Origin: Ruminococcus sp. AF46-10NS
Lineage (GTDB): Bacteria > Bacillota > Clostridia > Lachnospirales > Lachnospiraceae
Length of the DNA: 5,121 nucleotides
Assembly: GCF_003474435.1 (NCBI RefSeq)
Contig: NZ_QRNF01000082.1
Coordinates: forward strand, 1-5,121
Direction: 5' to 3'
Shown here: piece by piece, positions 1-5,091 of the stretch
How positions within the stretch are numbered: the first letter of the stretch is position 1
Layout: each line of letters starts with the position of its first letter
Notes under the pieces: model-generated
What the model was told of the DNA's origin: nothing
Seen by the model: the letters and a program-made list of their open reading frames with translations, nothing else
The model's database searches: none
Translations under genes and position numbers: made by a program

Positions 1-104
1 TGGCTGTCTTTATCCATCATCTTTTCATAACAATTTTCACATTTACTGTTACAAAATTCAAAATTATCATTGAGTTTTTTGCCACAATATTTGCATTTTT
101 TCAC
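1..104 (-). CDS. Zinc-ribbon protein, N-terminal part (runs off the left edge)
   Basis: Reading leftward from a GTG at 104-102 there is an open frame of 34 codons with no stop before the window ends. A good ribosome site (GGAGGG, 118-113) lies 8 bases upstream and fixes the start; the alternative GTG two bases earlier is followed at once by a stop. The peptide begins MKKCKYCGKKLNDNFEFC and carries cysteines at residues 4, 7, 18, 22 and 25. This CxxC...C...C..C pattern is typical of a small zinc ribbon. In Firmicutes such N-terminal ribbons often precede a membrane or low-complexity domain, but that part lies outside the window, so the function cannot be given. The gene faces the same way as the transpeptidase gene upstream, from which a terminator separates it. 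The metal-binding call is inferred from cysteine spacing only. Confidence 0.7.
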   Translation of the reverse strand, partial: MKKCKYCGKKLNDNFEFCNSKCENCYEKMMDKDS

Positions 105-180
105 ACTCTATTCCCTCCATAATTTCCGTTTTGTTACTAACATGATATCATATTTTTTCCTCAATTACATCCACCTAATT

Positions 181-363
181 TTAATACACTGCCATTCGTT
201 TTGCTTCTGTAACCAGCATCCTCTTGCTTTTCTCCTGCAAGATTTCCTTTGCATCTTCATCAATCGAATAGTTCTCATTTGTCTCGATTTTTTTCGGTTG
301 CCGGTCAAAATGGTCAAAGACTTCTTTCCATATCTGGACGGAACATACACACTTTTCTTCCAT
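181..363 (-). pseudogene. Gene fragment, possibly the C-terminus of a VapE-like plasmid/phage protein
   Basis: The minus frame from ATG 363-361 to TAA 183-181 encodes about 60 residues with believable protein composition (many Glu, Lys, Asp). No ribosome site precedes the ATG, and the open frame extends upstream only into a terminator hairpin. The first half (EEKCVCSVQIWKEVFDHF, then RQPKKIETNE) resembles from memory the C-terminal segment of virulence-associated E / phage P4-type primase-helicase proteins, which typically read 'vCa.eIW.e.f' followed by a short 'I..ilr..gW' motif. That last motif is replaced here by an unrelated charged tail ending EAKRMAVY. My reading is a leftover tail of a mobile-element gene, cut at its 5' side. 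It could equally be an unrelated small ORF or chance coding. The overlapping minus frame at 165-350 has arginine-rich, shadow-like composition and is not a gene. Confidence 0.3.
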
Positions 364-384
364 GAAATTATTGCTGATAATTAT

Positions 385-413
385 AAAAAAACAGAAGACC
401 AATTAAGATCTTC
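385..413 (-). terminator. Intrinsic terminator downstream of the transpeptidase gene
   Basis: On the minus strand the RNA reads GAAGAUC, loop UUAAUU, GGUCUUC. This gives a continuous 7-bp stem with one U-G pair, followed after two bases by seven U (391-385). It sits about 50 bases past the stop of the transpeptidase reading frame. It is modest in GC content but has the full hairpin plus U-tract form. It works only in the minus direction, since the plus strand has no U-tract. Confidence 0.6.
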
Positions 414-460
414 CATTTTATAAACAAACCTCTATATAAAACTATATATCCTGCCCATTT

Positions 461-1757
461 TTAATAAAAACAGACAATCGGCACACTTTCGTCTATCCTA
501 TTATAAAGTTCTGCCGCTTTGTCCGCCGGAAGATTAATGCATCCATGGGATCCACCACCTTCTCGGAAACGATTTCCTCCAAAGTATGGTTGCCATGAAG
601 CATCATGAAATCCAATCCCCCCATTAAAAGGCATCCAGTAAGTTACTGGTCTTTCATATTCATATTTCCCATTTTCCAACATCTTTCCTTTCAGCACAGA
701 TGGACTTTTCTTGTAATACAGTTGAAAAATCCCCGGTGGTGTCTGCCGTTCTGCATACTGCATATCTCCTGACACAATATCCGATTCCAAAATGATAGAA
801 CCATCCTGATAGTAATATAAATGCTGTGCAGACAGGTCCACTTCAATATACGTGTTGCCTATATCATTCATACCCCGTGCATTTGCCCGCATGGCGTATA
901 CCGGTTCCCGGTTTATCTGTACTCCTGCAATCATTTCCTGCATAATGGTTTCTATTTCCTTTTTTTTGCAGCTTTCCTCTTTCATCAAAAATAAGCCAGT
1001 TTCTGATCTCGTCTCCCTCCAATGTTACCGTTTCTTCTCCAAATATATATACGATTTTGGTCCGAATCAGATTTTGGCATTTTTCCAATGAATTTTTAAG
1101 ATCTGGATCATCTTTCATTACTGCCGCTTTTACATAAACAGCCGGACAGCTATTCAGGTCAATCGTTCTTTTTTTGCTAGCAACCGCTTCTGACAGTGCC
1201 TGATAAGCTCCATTGAAATCCAGGGTATTCCCTTCTGTTTCCGGTACGATTTCAAACTTCGAATCTTTATAAGCTACATAAGCATCTTCTGGTGCTGTCT
1301 GATTCTCTTTTTTTACACATTCCAGTTTTTCCAGCTGTTCTTTTAACTTCACTTTATCATAGGTCATATTTTCCTTGGCTGTATAATTTTGCTTTTTCCA
1401 AAATCCCCGAACCCATTTATATGGTTTTTGTTCATCTAGATATTGGGAAATACTGCCATCCGAAACATAACGATATCCGATCAATTTTCCATTGATACTC
1501 TGTGATTTCAGATTTCTTGCCTTTACTTCCAGCAGATAGTCCTCTGCTTTTTTAGCAACCGCCTGTTCTGCCTCTTCCGATGTTTTTCCAGAACAGTTAA
1601 TTCCATTGATCGTTGTTCCCCGAAAAAATCTGTCTGAATAGTAATAAGACATTCCTGCATAGCCAGCCATAGCAAAGAACACTATGATGACAGGGATCAT
1701 TATCCACATTTTTTGCTTTCCATTATCCTTACCGGTTATCTCTTTTCTTTTTCCCAT
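461..1757 (-). pseudogene. L,D-transpeptidase (YkuD family), frameshifted at an A8 run
   Basis: L,D-transpeptidases make 3-3 cross-links in peptidoglycan, or attach proteins to it, outside the membrane. The first frame starts at ATG 1757-1755 behind a G-rich ribosome site. It gives a short basic cytoplasmic tail, one membrane anchor (about residues 17-40), then an extracytoplasmic part resembling PG_binding_4 repeats, and runs to about residue 266 (RGKLQKK). A second frame carries the catalytic YkuD domain to TAA 463-461. It includes NDIGNTYIEVDL, YWMPFNGGIGFHDASW and the active-site SHGCIN, whose Cys is residue 150 of the 175-residue second frame. The frames join at eight A (T8 on plus, 960-967); one A fewer would give a single protein of about 431 residues. 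Family members usually have roughly 45 more residues here, including a GDYGW-like segment, so a deletion may have caused both defects. Without the anchor, the catalytic half alone would stay in the cytoplasm. Transcriptional slippage on A8 is the alternative to a dead gene. Confidence 0.85.
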
Positions 1758-2252
1758 CCATGCCCCCTGTTTTTAACGATAAACAGCATTCAGACAAATT
1801 TTTTAAATCGTCTGATTTTAATATCTCCGATTTAATAAAAAATAACCAGGGCTGCTGGAAAAAACATTTTCTTTTACAAACAGTAAGCTGATTTCTACAA
1901 AATATTTTCCCTCTGCTCTTTTACGGATAGGAACACCGCATCATCATTTATCTCACATTTAGCACTTTTGGGATACTTTCAGACACTTTCCTTTTTCTCT
2001 GTGAACAGAACCCTGAAAACAGGAAAAAAAGGGCTGCCATGACCGGTCAGGGATTTTTCATCCTTGACTGATTCACGACAGCACCTAATCAGATCTCACT
2101 TATTTTCTTCTATACAAAATCGCTTCTCTGTTTTCTCCTTCTGTCCGGCCGGATTGTACACGTGTTTGTTTTACACTAATTAGATGCAGATACAAGCAAA
2201 TCGGTTCTCATAATAATAAATTTTTTCTTTCTATCGAATTTTCCTGGTTCAT
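1758..2252. other. Gene-poor region of about 500 bases
   Basis: No convincing full-length gene is seen on either strand. Its clearest element is the minus-strand hairpin with U7 at 2024-2082. An imperfect inverted repeat (CAGAC at 1791-1795, GTCTG at 1810-1814) lies just upstream of the transpeptidase start. On the minus strand around 1900-1990 two overlapping short frames look faintly protein-like. One begins with GTG at 1986 behind AAAAGGAAA and is only 12 codons long. The other has no start and reads KCEINDDAVFLSVKEQREN before a stop. These could be scraps of an old gene or of a dispersed repeat. I found no tRNA-like or CRISPR-like structure. Confidence 0.5.
2024..2082 (-). terminator. Long imperfect hairpin followed by U7, minus strand, with no gene in front
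   Basis: On the minus strand, bases 82-73 (of 20xx) pair with 33-42 in ten consecutive pairs (GCUGUC with GGCAGC, then GUGA with UCAU, two of them G-U). A small internal loop follows. The upper stem (70-60 with 44-54) has two A-C mismatches and a GAAAA loop. The 3' arm is followed by CC and seven U (2030-2024). On the plus strand the outer stem is broken and there is no U-tract, so the minus direction is favoured. It has the shape of an intrinsic terminator or attenuator, yet no minus-strand gene ends just before it. It may end a small RNA, or lie in the leader of the transpeptidase gene about 270 bases downstream. Confidence 0.5.
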
Positions 2253-2275
2253 TTGATAAAATGTCCTTATCTGAC

Positions 2276-2283
2276 AGGAGGGA
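2276..2283 (+). promoter_or_regulatory. Ribosome binding site that fixes a TTG start
   Basis: AGGAGGGA is a near-perfect Shine-Dalgarno sequence ending 5 bases before TTG 2289-2291. It makes that TTG the start rather than the earlier in-frame TTG at 2253, which has no ribosome site and would put this very sequence inside the coding region. Confidence 0.8.
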
Positions 2284-2288
2284 ATTTT

Positions 2289-2702
2289 TTGAAAAGAGTA
2301 TTTGATAGTCCTTTTTTGAATAAAGCTGCACTGGTGTTGATCTGGTTTCTATTAATGGGCGGGACATTCTTTTATGCCAATAAAAACTATTTTCTTTACC
2401 ATGAAAATCCAAATTTAATCAAAGCAGACGGATATTATCTTTATAATTTTGGTAGTCCGCGTCATTATTACTGGGCACTGCCTGTTAAATTCACCCATGA
2501 AGGCAAAGTATATCATTCTCAGCTTCCTTTAGATATACGAGATGAAAGTTCATCCTGTACTGTAGATCTTCGCATTTACATACCGGCAGATTCTTCTGGC
2601 AGTGCATTTGCATTCCGAAACAATATCACCATTCCTGCACTATGGAGGATCTTTATTTTTGTTCCACTGCTACTTCTTCTTACATCCAAAAGAAAAGCCT
2701 AG
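2289..2702 (+). CDS. Small membrane protein with two transmembrane segments, DUF3592-like topology
   Basis: This is a 137-residue protein of unknown function. After a short basic start (MKRVFDSPFLNK) comes a membrane segment (about residues 13-32, AALVLIWFLLMGGTFFYA). A polar region of about 85 residues rich in Tyr and His follows, with strand-like stretches such as WALPVKFTHEGKVYHSQLPL and VDLRIYIPAD. A second membrane segment (about 115-132, LWRIFIFVPLLLLLT) and a basic RKA tail end it. The layout membrane - beta-rich loop with 'F.. .GK.Y' and 'V...Y.P' - membrane recalls DUF3592 proteins, but I do not recognise it firmly. By the positive-inside rule both ends are in the cytoplasm and the loop is outside. 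It stands alone on the plus strand and converges with galT; the shared terminator at 2755-2785 ends both. No strong promoter is visible, and TAAAAT at 2257-2262 is only a weak -10 candidate. Confidence 0.75.
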   Translation: MKRVFDSPFLNKAALVLIWFLLMGGTFFYANKNYFLYHENPNLIKADGYYLYNFGSPRHYYWALPVKFTHEGKVYHSQLPLDIRDESSSCTVDLRIYIPADSSGSAFAFRNNITIPALWRIFIFVPLLLLLTSKRKA

Positions 2703-2754
2703 GAAGGTTTCACACCTTATAAAAAATATTCTATTTTCATCATCTTCCTTTTAA

Positions 2755-2785
2755 AAAATGGGAGGTTTCAATTACCTCCCATTTT
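2755..2785. terminator. Strong bidirectional terminator between convergent genes
   Basis: A perfect 12-bp inverted repeat (AAAATGGGAGGT, loop TTCAATT, ACCTCCCATTTT) lies between the small membrane protein gene and galT. Read on the minus strand the stem is followed by a run of six T (2758-2753), an excellent tail about 25 bases past the galT stop. Read on the plus strand the tail is a shorter TTTT. It therefore mainly ends galT transcription and probably also the plus-strand gene. Confidence 0.9.
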
Positions 2786-2810
2786 CCCAAAAATCCTTTT
2801 ATTTCAGTTT

Positions 2811-4301
2811 TTATAATGTTTCAAGAAAACGCATGAATGCTTCTCTTCCCTCGGTCGTACATTTGTATACTCCTGCATTTTCCAGAACATGGGTAAATAC
2901 GATTCCAATCTCTTTCTGAAGAATGCCATGGATGTTTTTTTTTGTGATTTCCGGATATTTCGGAAGAAACTTCTTAACCCACTCTGCATGTTTCTCAATC
3001 TGTTCATTTGAAGAAATATCTTTGCCTTCGAGAATATACTCTTCCAAAAGTTCCATCTCACCTTTTAATCTGGCCGGAAGAACTGCAAGGCCCATAACTT
3101 CGATCAGGCCGATATTCTCTTTCTTAATATGATGATATTCTGCATGCGGATGATACACTCCCAGCGGATGTTCTTCTGTTGTGATGTTGTTCCTTAATGT
3201 CAGATCCAGTTCGTAGGTATCACCTACTTTACGTGCAATTGGTGTAATTGTATTATGTGGTTCTCCATTGGTCTCAGCATAAATAAATGCTTCTTCATCG
3301 GTATAGCCTCTCCATACTTCCAGCACATGTGTTGCCAGGTCCACCAAGCGGTTGGAATCTTTATGACGAATACGAAGCACAGATAATGGCCATTTTACAA
3401 TTCCAGCCTCTACATCTTCAAATCCCGGAAGTACCACATGCTGCTCAATTGGTGCTTTTGCCATTGCAAATGTATAATGTCCACCCTGGAAATGATCATG
3501 GCTTAAGATCGAACCGCCTACAATTGGCAGGTCTGCATTAGATCCAAGGAAATAATGCGGAAACAGTTTTACAAAATCAAACAGTTTAATGAATGCATTT
3601 CTCTCGATTTTCATTGGAGTATGCTGGCAGTTAAATACAATACAATGCTCATTGTAATACACATACGGAGAATACTGGAATCCCCAAGGAGTATCATTGA
3701 TTGTGATCGGAATAATCCTGTGGTTCTGCCTTGCCGGATGATTAACACGTCCCGCATATCCTTCATTTTCCGGGCAAAGAAGACATTTCGGATAGCTTCC
3801 GGATTTTACATTCCTTGCCGCGGCAATTGCTTTTGGATCTTTTTCCGGTTTGGACAAATTGATGGTAATATCAATCTCACCGTATGGACTGTCTACCTTC
3901 CACTTTTGATCCTTCTCTACGCGATATCTGCGGATATAATTGCTGTCCTGACTCAGTTTATAGAAATAATCGGTTGCTTCCTTTGGGCTTTCTTTATATT
4001 TATCCCAGAACTCTTTTTGCACCTGGCCCGGACGCGGCATCAGACAGTTCATTAATCTGGTATCAAATAGATCCCGGTATACAATACTGTCTTCGATCAG
4101 TCCTCTTTTTACGGCTTCATCCAGCAATTTACCCAATGTTGCTTCAAGATTAACAGGTTCCTCAATGTTGTCCGGTTTCTCATAGTCATCCTCATGAAAA
4201 ACGTCCAGCAGAAGATTTGTTGTGTAGTTTCTTTCACATTCCGGTGTCAGACCTGTTGTAATCCCATACTGTACCAGCTTTGCAATGCTTTCACTTAACA
4301 T
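2811..4301 (-). CDS. galT: UDP-glucose-hexose-1-phosphate uridylyltransferase, class II
   Basis: A Leloir-pathway enzyme of the cytoplasm. It swaps UMP between UDP-glucose and galactose-1-phosphate, giving UDP-galactose and glucose-1-phosphate, through a covalent uridylyl-histidine. The 496-residue length fits the Firmicute class II family (roughly 490-510). The N-terminal half contains PGQVQKEFWDKY, a CxxC pair in PKCLLCPENEGYAGRVNHPA (Cys173, Cys176) and GFQYSPYVYYNEHCIVF. The active-site segment is GGSILSHDHFQGGHY, whose His268-Asp-His270-Phe-Gln272 corresponds to the HPHxQ motif of class I enzymes. The C-terminal domain has PHAEYHHIKKENIGLIEVMG. ATG 4301-4299 is preceded by AGGAGG (4314-4309) at 7 bases. 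It overlaps the end of the upstream DUF2500-like frame by 7 bases, which suggests translational coupling. The gene looks intact and ends at the strong terminator at 2755-2785. No galK or galE lies in the window. Confidence 0.97.
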   Translation of the reverse strand: MLSESIAKLVQYGITTGLTPECERNYTTNLLLDVFHEDDYEKPDNIEEPVNLEATLGKLLDEAVKRGLIEDSIVYRDLFDTRLMNCLMPRPGQVQKEFWDKYKESPKEATDYFYKLSQDSNYIRRYRVEKDQKWKVDSPYGEIDITINLSKPEKDPKAIAAARNVKSGSYPKCLLCPENEGYAGRVNHPARQNHRIIPITINDTPWGFQYSPYVYYNEHCIVFNCQHTPMKIERNAFIKLFDFVKLFPHYFLGSNADLPIVGGSILSHDHFQGGHYTFAMAKAPIEQHVVLPGFEDVEAGIVKWPLSVLRIRHKDSNRLVDLATHVLEVWRGYTDEEAFIYAETNGEPHNTITPIARKVGDTYELDLTLRNNITTEEHPLGVYHPHAEYHHIKKENIGLIEVMGLAVLPARLKGEMELLEEYILEGKDISSNEQIEKHAEWVKKFLPKYPEITKKNIHGILQKEIGIVFTHVLENAGVYKCTTEGREAFMRFLETL

Positions 4302-4663
4302 TTTTCTTCCTCCTGTGCTTCACTTTTAAATTTATATTTTTGGTAGCATATATACCGATTTCCCTGATAAGTCAGCATACCTCGATCACCTTTTTCCAGT
4401 TCACGAAAATCTCCCTGTTGTATTTGAAATTCCATCAAACTTCCATCCGTCATCTCAAACACAACACGAAACCAAGGTACATGTCTGCATATGGGTATAG
4501 ATTCCTTGCTTCTTTTCAACTACAGTCGCATCAGCAGATTCAACTGCCGCACTGCTGTTATTGCTGAAGCTTAACAACATTTGGTAAATACAAACATCAT
4601 GATTATGAGTGCTGCTATACAGATTATAAATGCCATCCTATTTCTCCATTCCAGATATTTCAT
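4295..4663 (-). pseudogene. DUF2500-like small membrane protein, broken by two compensating frameshifts
   Basis: The gene begins at ATG 4663-4661 with a membrane segment (MAFIICIAALIIMMFVF) and stops early at TAA 4573-4571. The next stretch continues in another frame (AAVESADATVVEKKQGIYTH). The end returns to the first frame from about 4510: VPWFRVVFEMTDGSLMEFQI, then GDFRELEKGDRGMLTYQGNR, then a lysine-rich tail, stopping at 4297-4295. Put together this is the DUF2500 (YhhM-type) plan: an N-terminal anchor, a 'TVV.K' strand, then 'V.FE..dG..mEF' and 'L..GDrG.LtyQG.r'. The function of the family is unknown. Frame 1 and the last frame are the same, so two opposite small indels would explain it. 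Read as it stands, only a 30-residue stub and a 74-residue tail (TTG at 4519, no ribosome site) could be made. The tail overlaps the galT start by 7 bases. A sequencing error at both sites is possible but less likely than decay. Confidence 0.7.
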
Positions 4664-4817
4664 CCTGGGTCTGACTTATATATTGTTCACGATAAAGATT
4701 CCGGTATTCCCTTGACGTTACTTTATATCTTTCACGAGATACCCGGTTAAATGTCCTTTGGCTCTCAACTCCTGCATCCAGGCAAATGTCTGTTATACTC
4801 TTACCAGTACATTCCAA
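4638..4817 (-). pseudogene. AraC/XylS-family regulator, C-terminal DNA-binding remnant
   Basis: This 59-codon open frame ends at TAG 4640-4638. It reads GKSITDICLDAGVESQRTFN then RVSRERYKVTSREYRNLYRE, and closes with a polar tail. It matches the second helix-turn-helix of AraC-type regulators ('sItdIc...Gf.s...F.r.Fk...G.tP.eYR'), with a Lys and a Ser in place of the usual Gly and Pro near the end. An in-frame TAA stands directly before the first codon, TTG 4817. The preceding bases in another frame (RQNLQEINWN) may be the shifted continuation, but no effector-binding domain can be followed further upstream. An AGGAGA sits just before the TTG, so a 59-residue fragment might still be translated. 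Its end overlaps the start of the DUF2500-like gene by 26 bases. It was presumably the local sugar-operon regulator and is now too short to have both helix-turn-helix motifs. Confidence 0.7.
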
Positions 4818-4881
4818 TTAATCTCCTGCAAGTTTTGTCTACTTTTTCTTCCCATTTGGCAAGTAATATACGTCTTCTGAT

Positions 4882-4889
4882 ATTATAAT
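4882..4889. promoter_or_regulatory. Candidate -10 box, readable on both strands
   Basis: ATTATAAT gives a perfect TATAAT on plus (4884-4889) and on minus (4887-4882). On plus it would start transcription near 4896, giving a leader of about 27 bases that carries the ribosome site of the 25-residue peptide gene. On minus it could serve the AraC remnant - galT run. No good -35 is present at 16-18 bases on plus; TTGGCA at 4856-4861 is 22 bases away. A needed activator, or no promoter at all, is possible. Confidence 0.35.
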
Positions 4890-4906
4890 GTGCTTGTAAG
4901 ATAAAG

Positions 4907-4914
4907 AAAGGAGG
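4907..4914 (+). promoter_or_regulatory. Consensus ribosome binding site of the 25-residue peptide gene
   Basis: AAAGGAGG is a full match to the anti-Shine-Dalgarno end of 16S rRNA, 8 bases before ATG 4923. Such a site before so short a frame is the main reason to believe the peptide is made. Confidence 0.75.
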
Positions 4915-4922
4915 AAAACGAA

Positions 4923-5000
4923 ATGAAAAGATTTAAAGCATACGTCAACTACCTTATGAACTTCTATGCCAACTACTTCAGAATTTACCGCTATATGTAA
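4923..5000 (+). CDS. 25-residue aromatic, basic amphipathic peptide (unrecognised)
   Basis: ATG 4923-4925 to TAA 4998-5000, starting MKRFKAYVNYLMNFYANYFR and ending IYRYM. Nine of 25 residues are aromatic: Tyr at 7, 10, 15, 18, 22, 24 and Phe at 4, 14, 19. There are five Lys/Arg, no acidic residue and no cysteine. Placed on a helix, 4, 7, 8, 11, 14, 15, 18, 22 and 25 form a hydrophobic face, while Lys2, Lys5, Asn9, Asn13, Asn17, Arg20 and Arg23 face the other way. That suggests a surface-lying or membrane-inserting cationic helix. There is no signal peptide and no processing motif. The ribosome site is perfect and the stop is followed within two bases by hairpins, so the transcript looks compact. 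It may be a small membrane-active peptide or type I toxin, or a Tyr/Phe-rich leader peptide for a gene beyond the right edge. I know no family for it. Confidence 0.6.
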   Translation: MKRFKAYVNYLMNFYANYFRIYRYM

Positions 5001-5001
5001 A

Positions 5002-5029
5002 GGACACTCCTGCCATCACAGGAATGTCC
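5002..5029. terminator. Hairpin directly after the small peptide gene
   Basis: An 11-base inverted repeat (GGACACTCCTG, loop CCATCA, CAGGAATGTCC) starts two bases after the stop codon. On plus it has one C-A mismatch and no following U-run. On minus that position becomes a G-U pair, giving 11 continuous pairs followed by UUUA. It may therefore end minus-strand transcripts arriving from the right better than plus-strand ones, or simply protect the 3' end of the plus transcript. Confidence 0.5.
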
Positions 5030-5034
5030 AATAC

Positions 5035-5058
5035 GGAAACCCAGTTTCAATGGTTTCC
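5035..5058 (+). terminator. Second hairpin after the small peptide gene, weak terminator
   Basis: GGAAACC (5035-5041) pairs with GGTTTCC (5052-5058) across a 10-base loop, followed by CUUAUUAUA. The stem is perfect but short and the U-tract is interrupted, so this is only a possible end for the peptide transcript. An alternative GAAAC/GTTTC pairing uses part of the loop. Confidence 0.3.
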
Positions 5059-5061
5059 CTT

Positions 5062-5091
5062 ATTATACTCTAATTTAGTTGCATTTGTACA
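5062..5091 (-). promoter_or_regulatory. Candidate minus-strand promoter opposing the small peptide gene
   Basis: On the minus strand TGTACA (5091-5086; four of six matches to TTGACA) and a perfect TATAAT (5067-5062) are separated by 18 bases. Transcription would start near 5055 and run through the hairpins at 5058-5002 towards the peptide gene. It could make a short antisense RNA, or be a distant promoter for the AraC remnant - galT run. Confidence 0.3.

Noticed and set aside
142..151. Palindrome ATGATATCAT as an operator for the zinc-ribbon gene
   Set aside because: A single 10-base AT-rich palindrome is common in such DNA, and no convincing promoter lies around it.
433..449. TATATA...TATATA inverted repeat after the transpeptidase stop as the terminator
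   Set aside because: The stem is only A-T pairs with no U-tract. The hairpin at 385-413 fits far better.
864..960. The last 31 residues of the first transpeptidase frame as genuine protein
   Set aside because: The arginine/glycine-rich tail (GNRNHYAGNDCRSTD...) is the YkuD domain read out of frame; it follows the A8 shift and has no family similarity.
461..988. Catalytic half of the transpeptidase as an independent gene
   Set aside because: No ribosome site stands close before TTG 988 or the adjacent ATG, and without the anchor the product would not reach the cell wall. It is treated as the second half of one broken gene.
2040..2049. Palindrome TGACCGGTCA as an operator
   Set aside because: It lies inside the long minus-strand hairpin, which explains part of the symmetry, and it is not near a convincing promoter.
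2176..2412. Minus-strand 78-residue frame opposite the small membrane protein gene
   Set aside because: It overlaps the better-supported plus-strand gene, has no ribosome site and reads like antisense shadow coding. It does end upstream of the orphan hairpin, but that alone is not enough.
3287..4153. Several plus-strand open frames inside galT
   Set aside because: All are antisense to a highly conserved enzyme gene, lack ribosome sites and have shadow-like composition.
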